A stretch of DNA of 64,000 bases from Ignavibacteria bacterium UBA7675 (GTDB lineage: Bacteria > Bacteroidota > Ignavibacteria > Kapaibacteriales > UB7675): positions 168,259 to 232,258 of the forward strand of contig DLHF01000046.1 of assembly GCA_002483085.1 (NCBI GenBank), in the 5' to 3' direction. The stretch's first letter is position 1; every line of letters starts with the position of its first letter. Positions 29,562 through 37,677 of the stretch are shown here, one piece after another. Both the position numbers and the translations under genes were made by a program. Below the pieces are notes generated by a model. The model was not told the origin of the DNA. It did not search any database and worked only from the letters and a program-made list of their open reading frames with translations.

Positions 29562-30056
29562 TTATTCGAGCTTGAGAAGCCGGGAAATCTTTCCCCACGC
29601 ATTCTCGCGTTCCTGCTGAAAAATTTTATCATCGGCCTCATTCCCCGTCTGCACATAGTCGACCAGGCTATAGGACTCGCGGTGCAGCGCTTTGTAGGCA
29701 TCTACCATATCGGCCAGAAACGCAGCGTCTTCGGCAGAGACCACGTGTGACTGCTGTACTGCCTGCAAATGTTCCATTCCTATCTTCAGGAAACCAGCGA
29801 TAAGCTGCACAGAGGGCAGCACTTTTTCGGCGTCGTAGGCGCCACAGATCATAGTATCGTGGATAGCGTCTAAAGCCAGAAAGCTCGTGTACATATTGCT
29901 CGCGCCGAGCCCTCCAACTGCTGTGAGCTCGGGGCGTTCTTCCTGCTGTGCAGCGGTTGTTGCTGTTCGCTGCCCGGCCTTCGGCACAGAGCTGTGCTGT
30001 GCTACAGCGGCAGAGCTCGCCAGAAGCCAAGCAAGTATCAGAGCAAAAGAGCGCAT
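29562..30056 (-). CDS. Small exported protein, unknown function
   Basis: A 164-residue protein not assigned to a family. Residues 1-19 are a signal peptide (RSFALILAWLLASSAAVAQ). After a Thr/Gln-rich linker, residues about 45-160 are mostly helical and charged ('DAIHDTMICGAYDAEKV', 'AAFLADMVDAYKALHRES'), with one Cys. It resembles small periplasmic helical proteins but nothing specific is recognisable. It starts 11 bases after the stop of the threonine aldolase gene, so co-expression is likely. Confidence 0.75.
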   Translation of the reverse strand: MRSFALILAWLLASSAAVAQHSSVPKAGQRTATTAAQQEERPELTAVGGLGASNMYTSFLALDAIHDTMICGAYDAEKVLPSVQLIAGFLKIGMEHLQAVQQSHVVSAEDAAFLADMVDAYKALHRESYSLVDYVQTGNEADDKIFQQERENAWGKISRLLKLE

Positions 30057-30067
30057 AGGCGGCTCCG

Positions 30068-31102
30068 CTATCGGGAATGAAGAAAACGCAGTGCGTCGAC
30101 AACAGCTTCGGCGGCCCGCTCTGCATCGCTTCGGCTCACCTGATGGTAAAACACCGCGCGGGCATACCCAGTACGACCCGAAGAAATCAGCACATTACGC
30201 GCTTGGCATTCCCGGGCAAATGCGTCGAACTCTATCGACGGGGGGTAGCCAAACACGACGATATTGGTCTGTACTCCCGACTCTATACGCACAAGTGGAC
30301 TTTCTGCGAGAATACGCGCGAACAGCGCTGCATGATCGTGGTCGTGCACAAGCAGCTCGCGATGGTTCTGCAATGCGTGCAGACCCGCTGCGGCAAGAAT
30401 ACCCGCTTGGCGCATTCCTCCGCCGAGCAGCTTCCTCCACTTGCGAGCCTTCTCGATGTGCTTCCTTGTTCCTACTATCAGCGAACCAACCGGCGCTCCC
30501 AGCCCCTTGGACAAACACACCGACAGCGTATCGAACGGCGCGGCGTAGTCCTTCGGGCTAATACCTGTGGCCGCACAGGCATTCCACAGGCGCGCTCCAT
30601 CGCAGTGAAATGCCAAGCCGTACTCGCGCGCAAACTGCCCGCATTCTTGCACATGCTCCAGCGGAATCACGACACCGCCATAGCGATTGTGCGTGTTTTC
30701 CATGCAAAACAGCGTTGTTTCAGGAAAATAGTATTGCGGAGGCCGTACAGCATCGCGCAAATCGCCTATGGAAAAAATTCCATTATCGGAGCGCACAGTG
30801 TATAGCTGCACACGCGAAATTACCGCCGGAGCAGCAGTTTCATAATGGAAAATATGTGCTTCGGAATCGACAATGACCTCATCGCCCTCTTTTGTATGGA
30901 TTTTCAGGCATATCTGATTGCCCATACAGCCGGTAGGCACGAACAAGGCAGCCTCTTTGCCAAGCAGTTCGGCAGCAATATCCTGTAGCTGATTTACAGT
31001 GGGGTCTTCGCCATAAACATCATCGCCCACAGGAGCACGAGCCATAAGCTCGCGCATTTCTTCAGTAGGCGCCGTCAGCGTATCACTTCGCAGGTCAGTC
31101 AT
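30068..31102 (-). CDS. ltaE: Low-specificity L-threonine aldolase
   Basis: A 344-residue PLP enzyme of the beta-eliminating lyase family; length is normal. It converts threonine or allo-threonine to glycine and acetaldehyde. Seen in sequence: N-terminal 'LRSDTLTAPTEEM', 'GDDVYGEDPTVNQL' (residues 26-39), the PLP-stacking region 'SEAHIFHYETAA', 'ENTHNRYGGVVIP' (135-147), the cofactor Asp in 'HCDGARLWNA' (D168), and the Schiff-base lysine K199 in 'CLSKGLGAPVGS'. It is the first gene of a probable three-gene unit that continues with the small exported protein and the thioesterase. All key residues appear intact. Confidence 0.94.
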   Translation of the reverse strand: MTDLRSDTLTAPTEEMRELMARAPVGDDVYGEDPTVNQLQDIAAELLGKEAALFVPTGCMGNQICLKIHTKEGDEVIVDSEAHIFHYETAAPAVISRVQLYTVRSDNGIFSIGDLRDAVRPPQYYFPETTLFCMENTHNRYGGVVIPLEHVQECGQFAREYGLAFHCDGARLWNACAATGISPKDYAAPFDTLSVCLSKGLGAPVGSLIVGTRKHIEKARKWRKLLGGGMRQAGILAAAGLHALQNHRELLVHDHDHAALFARILAESPLVRIESGVQTNIVVFGYPPSIEFDAFARECQARNVLISSGRTGYARAVFYHQVSRSDAERAAEAVVDALRFLHSR

Positions 31103-31141
31103 GTATCGGTAATAATGTAGAGTACGGGGCTATCTAGGTGC

Positions 31142-31438
31142 TTACGAAGCAGCCTGCTCCCCAAATGTGCGGAGGAATACTTCCACCGCATCGTCGATCC
31201 AGGGTGCGTACCTGTTTTCATGGTACGACAACCACAGGCGTTCTGTATGGGGGAACCATGTCGCTTCCAGAGTCCCACGGCTTCCGGGACGCCGGAAATG
31301 CCAGTGTGTAGAGTCTGGATACATTTTAAGATTGCCGCGCTCGGCTACAAGTCCGGCCCACGACGCTGTCTGCTCAATGGTAACAGGCACGTCGACGGGC
31401 GAAATCCCATCATTAATGGAAAGATCAAACTCTCGCAT
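31142..31438 (-). CDS. Small conserved-looking protein, unknown function
   Basis: 98 residues starting at ATG 31438. A TTG at 31453 is also in frame, but it precedes the textbook ribosome-binding site AAAGGAGG, which sits six bases before ATG 31438. The protein is acidic-aromatic and without signal peptide or membrane segment: 'LKMYPDSTHWHFRRPGSR', 'LEATWFPHTERLWLSYHENR', 'DDAVEVFLRTFGEQ'. I do not recognise the family. It sits 39 bases upstream of the threonine aldolase gene in the same direction, so it may belong to that transcript. The strong ribosome-binding site suggests high expression. Confidence 0.75.
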   Translation of the reverse strand: MREFDLSINDGISPVDVPVTIEQTASWAGLVAERGNLKMYPDSTHWHFRRPGSRGTLEATWFPHTERLWLSYHENRYAPWIDDAVEVFLRTFGEQAAS

Positions 31439-31440
31439 AG

Positions 31441-31450
31441 AACCTCCTTT
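31441..31450 (-). promoter_or_regulatory. Strong Shine-Dalgarno that fixes the start at 31438
   Basis: The minus strand reads AAAGGAGGTT two bases before the ATG. This is a full anti-Shine-Dalgarno complement and shows that the organism uses SD-led initiation. Confidence 0.85.
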
Positions 31451-31558
31451 CAAACTTTGCCAAAAATGCAGAATTATTGCGAAAAGGAAGAATAAATTTT
31501 GGTATTATTTGCGTAGTTTCGCGCTGGAGCTGCCTCGGCTCATAGCTTATAAGCTCTT

Positions 31559-31693
31559 GTGGCACGGGCATCTTCGCCCCGGCGCCCGGTCGCTGTCACC
31601 GGTCGCAACACCGCTGCGGCACAGCCAAGCTACACACGCGGCGGCTCTTGCAGCACGGTGCAACGACCCACAGCAAGGGCAACGACCGAAGCG
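31559..31693 (+). repeat. Dispersed intergenic repeat, full A+B copy
   Basis: Box A (31559-31620) begins TGTGGCACGGGC and contains GTCGCTGTCACCGGTCGCA. Box B (about 31621-31693) contains CACGCGGCGG, GCACGGTGCAACGACC and GGCAACGACCGAAGCGA. It is the only copy in the window where A and B are directly adjacent, so it may be the intact form. Confidence 0.8.
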
Positions 31694-31772
31694 ATATGAT
31701 GCGCCTGCTCTCTGCTGCGTACAGAGCCCATAACGCGCCAATCCGACAACAGACTGAAATACAACAGACGAC

Positions 31773-33446
31773 ATGCAGACACTCGAACAGAAAATTCACA
31801 GCGCACAAACAGCTCATGGCATAGCGCCCCAACAGGCAGATTTTCCCTTTCGCTCTGTAGGCCATATGCTAGCCCAGCACGCCGAACGCCAGGCGTCTAA
31901 GCCGTACCTGATTTACTACGACGAGTTCGATCACCGCTCTGAATACTCCTATACGGTGTTTGCCGAGTATGTACAACGCACGGTCGCACTACTGCATTCT
32001 ATGGGCCTGCGGCGCGGCGACCGCATTGCTACAGCAGCACACAACCACCCCGATACGATTATCCAGTACTTTGCAGCATGGGCTGCCGGGATATGTGTTG
32101 TGCCGCTGAATATGAGCGAAGACAACGACAGGCTGAGCTATATTTTAGAAAATTCCGGCGTCAAAGCCGTGTTCTGCCGCGAGGACTATCTTGAACGCCT
32201 CGGCGATTGTATGCCCGATGCAAACGCCGTGGTGCCAGTGTACGATAATCGCTCTGCCGATGGCGGGTTCCACGCTCTGGTAGCTGAACAGCAGCCCGCA
32301 CCGCTTTCGGACGAGTACGCTTTAGACGATGAATGCCTGATCGTGTACACCAGCGGCACAACAGGCCACCCTAAAGGCGTCGTACTGGTGCAGCGCAACC
32401 TCATGGCCGATGGAGCGTCGATCTCGGCGTGGCATGGTATCAGGGATGTCGATACGATGATGTGCGTGCTGCCCGTGCACCATGTAAACGGCACCATCGT
32501 TACCCACGTAACGCCCATGTATGCAGGTGCTACGGTTGTGCTCAACAGAAAATTCCAAACCGACCGCTTTTTTCCGCGCATCAAGGTGGAAAATGTCAGC
32601 ATCGTCTCCGTCGTTCCCACGCTTCTGGCGTTCCTGCTGGAAGCTCAAGCAAGTCCGCTGAATGTGCTCGACGCGGGCTTCCGCCATATTATCTGCGGTG
32701 CAGGCCCCCTTACGTGCGAGCTCGCACGGCAGTTTGAAGAAGAGTATGCTATCCCGATTGTGCACGGCTACGGCCTCTCGGAAACAACCTGCTACTCGTG
32801 TTTCCTTCCCGTTGATCTTTCTCAAAAAGAGCATACGCACTGGATGCAGCACTACGGATTCCCGAGCATCGGCGTGCCAATCCCGCACAACGAAATGGCT
32901 ATCCACGACGAACACGGCAATGCTCTCCCAGAGCAGGAACGCGGCGAAATTGTAATACGCGGCAGCAATGTGATGAAAGGCTATTTCAACAACGACGAGG
33001 CCAACGAAAAGGCGTTTACCTATGGCTGGTTCCGCAGCGGCGACGAAGGCTTTTTCAAAAACGACAATGCAGGCCGACCGTACTTCTTTATTACAGGCAG
33101 GCTCAAAGAGCTGATTATTCGCGGGGGCGTCAATATCGCTCCGCTGGAAATCGACGAAGTGCTCGCACAGGCGCCGGGCGTAAAAGCGGGTATTTGCGTG
33201 GGCTTCGAGAATGATTTCTACGGCGAAGAAGTAGGGGCATTAGTCATCCGGCGCGAGCACGAACATGTTGCGGAAGAGGCCATCCTCGCCTATTGCGCCG
33301 AGCATCTCCCCTTTCACAAACAGCCAAAGGTCGTGCTTTTTACCGATGTACTGCCCGTGACAACAACAGGTAAATACCAGCGCAACAAAGTAAAGCACCT
33401 GTTTGGGCAATGGAAAGCTGCACAGTTCAGAAAGAACAAGCGATAA
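31773..33446 (+). CDS. AMP-forming acyl-CoA synthetase
   Basis: A 557-residue enzyme of the class I adenylate-forming superfamily, which activates a carboxylic acid with ATP and transfers it to CoA. Motifs in order: P-loop 'YTSGTTGHPKGVVL' (192-205), 'CGAGPLTCEL' (309-317), A5 'HGYGLSETTC' (331-340), A7 'RSGDEGFF' with D424, A8 'GRLKELIIRGGVNIAP' (442-457) and the catalytic lysine K534 in 'TTTGKYQRNK'. The length and motif set fit medium- or long-chain acyl-CoA or 4-coumarate-CoA-ligase-like enzymes. No signal peptide. No beta-oxidation or biosynthetic partner lies beside it, so the substrate cannot be inferred. The start ATG is preceded by no strong SD. Confidence 0.9.
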   Translation: MQTLEQKIHSAQTAHGIAPQQADFPFRSVGHMLAQHAERQASKPYLIYYDEFDHRSEYSYTVFAEYVQRTVALLHSMGLRRGDRIATAAHNHPDTIIQYFAAWAAGICVVPLNMSEDNDRLSYILENSGVKAVFCREDYLERLGDCMPDANAVVPVYDNRSADGGFHALVAEQQPAPLSDEYALDDECLIVYTSGTTGHPKGVVLVQRNLMADGASISAWHGIRDVDTMMCVLPVHHVNGTIVTHVTPMYAGATVVLNRKFQTDRFFPRIKVENVSIVSVVPTLLAFLLEAQASPLNVLDAGFRHIICGAGPLTCELARQFEEEYAIPIVHGYGLSETTCYSCFLPVDLSQKEHTHWMQHYGFPSIGVPIPHNEMAIHDEHGNALPEQERGEIVIRGSNVMKGYFNNDEANEKAFTYGWFRSGDEGFFKNDNAGRPYFFITGRLKELIIRGGVNIAPLEIDEVLAQAPGVKAGICVGFENDFYGEEVGALVIRREHEHVAEEAILAYCAEHLPFHKQPKVVLFTDVLPVTTTGKYQRNKVKHLFGQWKAAQFRKNKR

Positions 33447-33530
33447 GAGTCTGTCTGCGGCCTTGGAGAGTATCGCGCAATCGTAAGACAAATCGCGCCG
33501 CCTGCCTGTACAGGCGAGGCAACACCTGCG

Positions 33531-34349
33531 CTATTCTTTCAGTGCCCCCGCCGTTAGCCCCTGAATGATCTGGCGCTGAAAAAAAACAAACAGCAGCAGA
33601 ATGGGCAGCGCCGACATACTCGCCCCGGCCATGAGGTGCCCCCAGTCGATAGACTGTTTGCCGAGATAAAACGCCAGCCCCACCGGCAGCGTGCGGTGTG
33701 CTTCGTCGTTGGTAAAGAGAAACGGAAAAAGGAAAGAATTCCAGTTATTGAGAAAAGTAAAAATAGCCAGCACTGTCAGCACGGGCTTGCACAGCGGCGC
33801 CACAATCCGAAAAAGAATGTACCACTCCCCTGCTCCGTCGATGCGTGCAGCATCTTCCACATCGCGGGGAAGACCCACGATGTACTGGCGCACCAAAAAA
33901 ATGCCAAACGGAGTAACTAGCCACGGCACAATGAGCGACCAGTAGGTGTTAATCCATCCGAAGTTCACCATCATGCGGTACAGCGGGATCATCACAACAT
34001 GCGGAGGAATCATCAGCACGCCGAGCACAGTGCCGAACAGCAGCGCCTTGCCACGAAAATCCCGGCGGGCAAACGCATAGCCTGCCATCAGGCAAAAGAT
34101 AACATTACCAGCGGTCACCACAGCGGCAACAAACAGCGAATTGAGAAAGTACACGCCAAAGGCATCGGTGCCGAGAGCATCGGCGTAGTTGCCAATAGTC
34201 CAAGGAGCACGCGCCAGTTCGAACAGTGTGCCATATCGCTCAGGGTGCTCATGCAGCGACACCACAAACATCCACGCAAGCGGGAATATCATGCCAAGCG
34301 CAATTGCGCCGAGAAATGTGTAGAGAAGAATACGTCGCACAATTTGCAT
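33531..34349 (-). CDS. Carbohydrate ABC transporter permease (MalG/UgpE type)
   Basis: A 272-residue inner-membrane protein with six predicted transmembrane segments, beginning 'LLYTFLGAIALGMIFPLAWM'. The EAA loop that contacts the ATPase is 'EDAARIDGAGEWYILFRI', followed by 'VAPLCKP', typical of sugar permeases. Known relatives pair with a second permease, a binding protein and an ATPase to import oligosaccharides or glycerol phosphate. None of these partners is within the window: the flanks are an acyl-CoA synthetase (convergent) and a secreted protein (divergent). The gene appears intact. Its partners may lie elsewhere, as ATPases often do, but an absent second permease next door is unusual. 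Confidence 0.88.
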   Translation of the reverse strand: MQIVRRILLYTFLGAIALGMIFPLAWMFVVSLHEHPERYGTLFELARAPWTIGNYADALGTDAFGVYFLNSLFVAAVVTAGNVIFCLMAGYAFARRDFRGKALLFGTVLGVLMIPPHVVMIPLYRMMVNFGWINTYWSLIVPWLVTPFGIFLVRQYIVGLPRDVEDAARIDGAGEWYILFRIVAPLCKPVLTVLAIFTFLNNWNSFLFPFLFTNDEAHRTLPVGLAFYLGKQSIDWGHLMAGASMSALPILLLFVFFQRQIIQGLTAGALKE

Positions 34350-34502
34350 AAATTACCCCGCCGGTACATGAAGACTGCAAATATACAACGCGGCCAACCA
34401 AACAGGAAGCCCACTGTTTGCTCTGCTGCGGCTTGCGGCAACAAACTGCACTCTGGCAAAGTAAAGATGAAAGCAGAATACGAACCATATGGAGAACCTT
34501 GT

Positions 34503-35387
34503 ATGAATCTCGAACGATTGCTACTGTTCATTCTATGCGCCGTGTGGGTATGTTCCCCGGTACAGGCTCAGGTATCAGAGCAACATATCACACTCGACCT
34601 CACAGTTAGCTCACAGCTTCCGCGCTATGTACACGACTGGGGAGCCTCCGATGACAACGCCGTCCTCACAATCGCGAACGAGACACAAGACCTTATCAAT
34701 GCAAAGATTGATGTGCAGGTGCACATCGGCGATACACTCTACGCACGCACCCAACTGTTCACCATGCCGCTCTTCCAAGTAGTACCTGGTATTACAACCT
34801 ACACCGCGGGGCAAATATTTTCTACAGCAGAGCTCGAACTCTACGGCAATATCTATGGGCAGCGCAACGCGTCCAATACGATATTGCCTGCGGGCTCCTA
34901 CACGCTGTGCCTGCAACTTATCGAAGAGGATGGTTCAAAGCCTCTCTCGCTTCCTATATGCCGTCCGTTCTCCATACAAGGCGCCCTACGGCCAACGCTG
35001 CTATATCCTTCGCGCATAGTCGACATCGCTTCAACACCCGGCGAGCTCTTGCACTTCCGCTGGGAACTGCCCCATGCCGTTGCACCTGCGCCTACACAGT
35101 GGATACTGCGCGTGGTAGAGGCCACAACAGTCGAAAACGACAGCTTAGCGATGCTCAATGGCGCTACTGTACTCGAACGTACTATCCGCGATTCCACACA
35201 CTTTGCACTGGCTACCCCATCTGAATTTTTTGCTACAAACCGCCGCTATCTGTGGAGTGTACGCTCTGTAGAAAGCCCGCAAGCGGCGAATACAACAGCC
35301 GAATCTGTATCCACAGCATGGGCCATTCCAATGCCGTTTGCTACTATGCGCCCCGACACGCAACAGCAAATAGACCAATCGAAGTGA
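34503..35387 (+). CDS. Exported protein, first of two tandem paralogues
   Basis: A 294-residue exported protein. The frame is open from 33999, but the region before 34350 is the reverse of the permease gene; ATG 34503 is chosen because GGAG lies about nine bases upstream and the signal peptide follows (NLERLLLFILCAVWVCSPVQ, cleavage after AQA-type site). The rest is beta-rich with no Cys motif. It aligns along its length with the protein of 35487-36365: 'TTYTAGQIFSTAELEL' with 'NTYTAGDLFSNIDLEW', 'TQWILRVVEA' with 'FQWIVRIAEA', and 'DSTHFALATPSEFFATNRRY' with 'DSTRLSLASPSSYFRTGHRY'. Family not recognised; a periplasmic or surface beta-sandwich is likely. Confidence 0.8.
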   Translation: MNLERLLLFILCAVWVCSPVQAQVSEQHITLDLTVSSQLPRYVHDWGASDDNAVLTIANETQDLINAKIDVQVHIGDTLYARTQLFTMPLFQVVPGITTYTAGQIFSTAELELYGNIYGQRNASNTILPAGSYTLCLQLIEEDGSKPLSLPICRPFSIQGALRPTLLYPSRIVDIASTPGELLHFRWELPHAVAPAPTQWILRVVEATTVENDSLAMLNGATVLERTIRDSTHFALATPSEFFATNRRYLWSVRSVESPQAANTTAESVSTAWAIPMPFATMRPDTQQQIDQSK

Positions 35388-35486
35388 TAAAACGCTATTT
35401 CATCTGGCTCTCCACGACTTTTTTATGTACTTTACTCCGTTTTTCTGCGTGTACTTTGTCGCACCTATATCAGTCGGTATAACACT

Positions 35487-36365
35487 ATGGCAACTACCTA
35501 TACAGCAAAAAAGCTGCTTATCTACTGTCTGTTTATAGCCTCTACTTCTACTCTTGCCGCCCAGCGCAATGGTGCCGAACGTGAGCAGCAGAGGCTACAA
35601 GCCCCAATAGCAAAGCTCACAATTCCCGCCGCCATGCCCCATGATTTCAGTGTATGGAATGCGATGCCACAGCTCGCAGAGCTCCAAGTATTTAATCCGC
35701 GAGAAACAGCAGGCGAGGCAGAAGTCCATCTACAGATCATTCCTCCCAATGGCAAGAAGGAAGCGCGTTCGCGCGAATTTTCCGCGCCTGTAGTAGTGGT
35801 GGCCTCTGGCTGGAACACCTACACAGCAGGCGATTTGTTCAGCAATATTGATCTTGAATGGTTCGACGGCAACAGGCGGGTCATGGATTTCAGCGATACA
35901 CTTCCCGAAGGCCAATACAGGCTGCACATCAGCCTACAGCCTAGGACACCTCTGGACAGCATCTCTCCAACCCAGGCAGCCGGGGTGTTCACGGCTGTCG
36001 ATCTGGCTCGTCCGGCATTGGCTGCCCCAGTATATACATGGAACATGGACAGCACGCTATTGGAGTCCGTTGACTTTGTGTGGAAGTACCCAGCCCATGT
36101 GATTCTTCCGGGTTTTCAGTGGATTGTGCGTATTGCGGAAGCACCGCCAGACAGCACCACGCAAACAGACATCGAGCACTTGCCTGTTGTCATGGAACGC
36201 ATAGTAAGCGATTCAACGCGGCTTTCTCTTGCCAGTCCGTCCTCGTACTTCCGAACTGGACACCGTTATGTGTGGAGCGTGCAGCCATATAACAGCGGGA
36301 TCAGTGCACAAATGTGGCCAAAGCCCGTAGTATTTGCCCTGCCTGTAGGTACAAAAAACCAATAG
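35487..36365 (+). CDS. Exported protein, second of two tandem paralogues
   Basis: A 292-residue exported protein following its paralogue after 99 bases. A signal peptide spans residues 9-25 (LLIYCLFIASTSTLAAQ). Shared landmarks with the upstream copy are the 'YTAG' strand near residue 110, 'PEGQYRLHISLQ' near 140, and the C-terminal 'YFRTGHRYVWSVQPYNS'. In secreted proteins of this phylum this last pattern, 'RYVWSV', tends to lie in repeated sandwich domains. Divergence between the two copies is large, so the duplication is old. The 35388-35486 gap is T-rich with 'TACTTTG' near 35452, a possible promoter. Function unknown. Confidence 0.8.
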   Translation: MATTYTAKKLLIYCLFIASTSTLAAQRNGAEREQQRLQAPIAKLTIPAAMPHDFSVWNAMPQLAELQVFNPRETAGEAEVHLQIIPPNGKKEARSREFSAPVVVVASGWNTYTAGDLFSNIDLEWFDGNRRVMDFSDTLPEGQYRLHISLQPRTPLDSISPTQAAGVFTAVDLARPALAAPVYTWNMDSTLLESVDFVWKYPAHVILPGFQWIVRIAEAPPDSTTQTDIEHLPVVMERIVSDSTRLSLASPSSYFRTGHRYVWSVQPYNSGISAQMWPKPVVFALPVGTKNQ

Positions 36366-36411
36366 AAAAAACGGTACATGGAGCAGTCCCCGCCTCGTGC
36401 AAAACCATAAA

Positions 36412-36441
36412 AAACGCCGACCCCTTTCGGAACCGGCGTTT
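36412..36441 (-). terminator. Hairpin with T run on the minus strand
   Basis: An 8-bp stem (AAACGCCG with CGGCGTTT) is followed on the minus strand by a continuing run of T (CGGCGTTTTTTATGG). On the plus strand the trailing sequence is not T-rich, so it is best read as a minus-strand terminator, although the known gene upstream on the plus strand (ending 36365) might also use it. Confidence 0.65.
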
Positions 36442-36845
36442 GCCTATGCGCTTGATGTACCCCACCTCAACGCACAATTGTCATGGGTAGCCTCTGCACC
36501 ACGCTTTCGGCCTCGCTGCACACAACATATCGCCCGACGGCAAAACTCTCTATATCAAGGCAGTTGTAGTACTGCGGCAAGTGGGCTCGCGCAGCAATAA
36601 ACAGGGAACATGGAAATTTTTCGGCAATGAAGCAAGCATTTGCCGATCTTCTCCAAAACAGCCATAAAGCACACGAAAAACGACATTTACCAAATAGGCG
36701 TTTCTCTGCCGTAGACGCTGCATAATCACCCAAAAGAGTGCGGAGCTTGCCCCCTAAAAGCTCATACAGCACACAAGACAACAGACAAGGCGGCCAAGAC
36801 ACAGTCCGAAAAGTAATCATCGATACATTAGAAGCTGATTATTTG

Positions 36846-36874
36846 AAAAGCGCGGGCTGTAAACCCGCGCTTTT
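36846..36874 (+). terminator. Strong hairpin terminator
   Basis: An 11-bp stem (AAAAGCGCGGG with CCCGCGCTTTT) and a 7-base loop are followed by TCCTTTTAT. It can act for the plus strand and, more weakly, in reverse. It is 480 bases beyond the nearest plus-strand gene. Confidence 0.75.
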
Positions 36875-37033
36875 TCCTTTTATCCCACAGAGGAGCTCCG
36901 GAACAGTACCCAGCGGGCCGTGCCGCTGAGGGCAGAGACCTCGTCGGCACATCATTCTCGTGATCATCGGGCGCCATAAAGATACTCACTCATGCCGCAA
37001 CAACGCTCAGACTACGGCCAACAGACAGCTCAT

Positions 37034-37087
37034 GGTTTCCGGTTACTGGCACTCACTACAGCTACCGACTTCCGGCTACTGGCTTTC
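37034..37087 (+). repeat. Decayed heptanucleotide tandem repeat
   Basis: The sequence splits into 7-base units such as GGTTACT, CTACCGA, CTTCCGG, CTACTGG. Two 14-mers, TTCCGGTTACTGGC (37037) and TTCCGGCTACTGGC (37070), differ at one base and start 33 bases apart. A shorter related piece, AATAACCGGAAGTC, lies at 63523 in the opposite orientation. Confidence 0.45.
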
Positions 37088-37172
37088 TATTATACTGTTG
37101 TAATGTGGAAAATTTTATTTCTTCTGTACTACTGCACTGCCTAACTTTAGGCGATCTTTAATCGGAGGTTTT

Positions 37173-37667
37173 ATGCCCACAACAGGCAGCACGGCAACGG
37201 GGAAAAAGAATATATTCCCTCTGTTCGACAATAGCAATGCAACACGAGCCAAGGAAATTTTCACTCCTGACACATCTGTAGTGTGCGATCTGCCGCTCTT
37301 CATGGAGCCAGTATCGGCTGGATTTCCCTCGCCTGCAGGCGACTACATGGAAGGCAAACTCGACCTCAACCGGCATCTTATACGGCATCCGGCGGCTACA
37401 TTTTTTGTACGAGTAACGGGCGACAGCATGATTGGCGCGGGCATCCACTCCGGCGACCTACTCATTGTGGATCGCGCTATAGAGCCAGCCGATGGCAAAG
37501 TGGTGGTGGTAGCTCTCGACGGCGAGCTCACTGTAAAGCGGCTGAGCATGCGCAACGGCTGTGTAATGCTTTTACCGGAAAACGAGCGATATCTACCGAT
37601 TGCAATTACATCTGAACACCAGTTTGAAATATGGGGCGTAGTCACCAACGTGATTCACCCGCTATAA
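37173..37667 (+). CDS. umuD: UmuD-like SOS mutagenesis peptidase
   Basis: A 164-residue protein of the LexA/UmuD S24 peptidase family. The self-cleavage site is A49-G50 (PVSAGFPSPAGDY), the nucleophile is S85 (TGDSMIGAGI), and the general base is K122 (ELTVKRLS). After RecA-stimulated self-cleavage such proteins form UmuD', the accessory subunit of DNA polymerase V. The ~40-residue N-terminal arm is longer than in the Escherichia coli protein. ATCGGAGG sits just before the ATG. The gene is followed after 10 bases by umuC, so the pair is one operon. No clear LexA box was recognised upstream. Confidence 0.93.
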   Translation: MPTTGSTATGKKNIFPLFDNSNATRAKEIFTPDTSVVCDLPLFMEPVSAGFPSPAGDYMEGKLDLNRHLIRHPAATFFVRVTGDSMIGAGIHSGDLLIVDRAIEPADGKVVVVALDGELTVKRLSMRNGCVMLLPENERYLPIAITSEHQFEIWGVVTNVIHPL

Positions 37668-37677
37668 GCAGAAATAT

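Larger units (their letters stand above)
31439..31772. other. Divergent intergenic region with full repeat copy
   Basis: No gene. It separates divergent genes and must hold promoters for both. AT-rich sequence at 31485-31515 is a plausible promoter for the minus-strand gene. The full-length dispersed repeat at 31559-31693 fills most of the rest. Confidence 0.5.
36366..37172. other. Intergenic region with two terminators and a decayed 7-bp repeat
   Basis: No well-supported gene. A minus-strand frame at 36820-36467 (117 codons) has no SD but ends just before a minus-strand terminator, so a small or broken gene cannot be excluded. Terminators lie at 36412-36441 and 36846-36874. A fragment at 36911-36935 (CGCTGAGGGCAGAGACC) resembles part of repeat box B. 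Heptamer-like repeats lie at 37034-37087, upstream of umuD. Confidence 0.5.

Noticed and set aside
36467..36820. 117-codon minus-strand frame
   Set aside because: No ribosome-binding site and no recognisable domain; kept only as a possibility because a minus-strand terminator follows.
37090..37172. LexA box before umuD
   Set aside because: No convincing palindromic operator could be recognised; the LexA motif of this lineage is not known to me.
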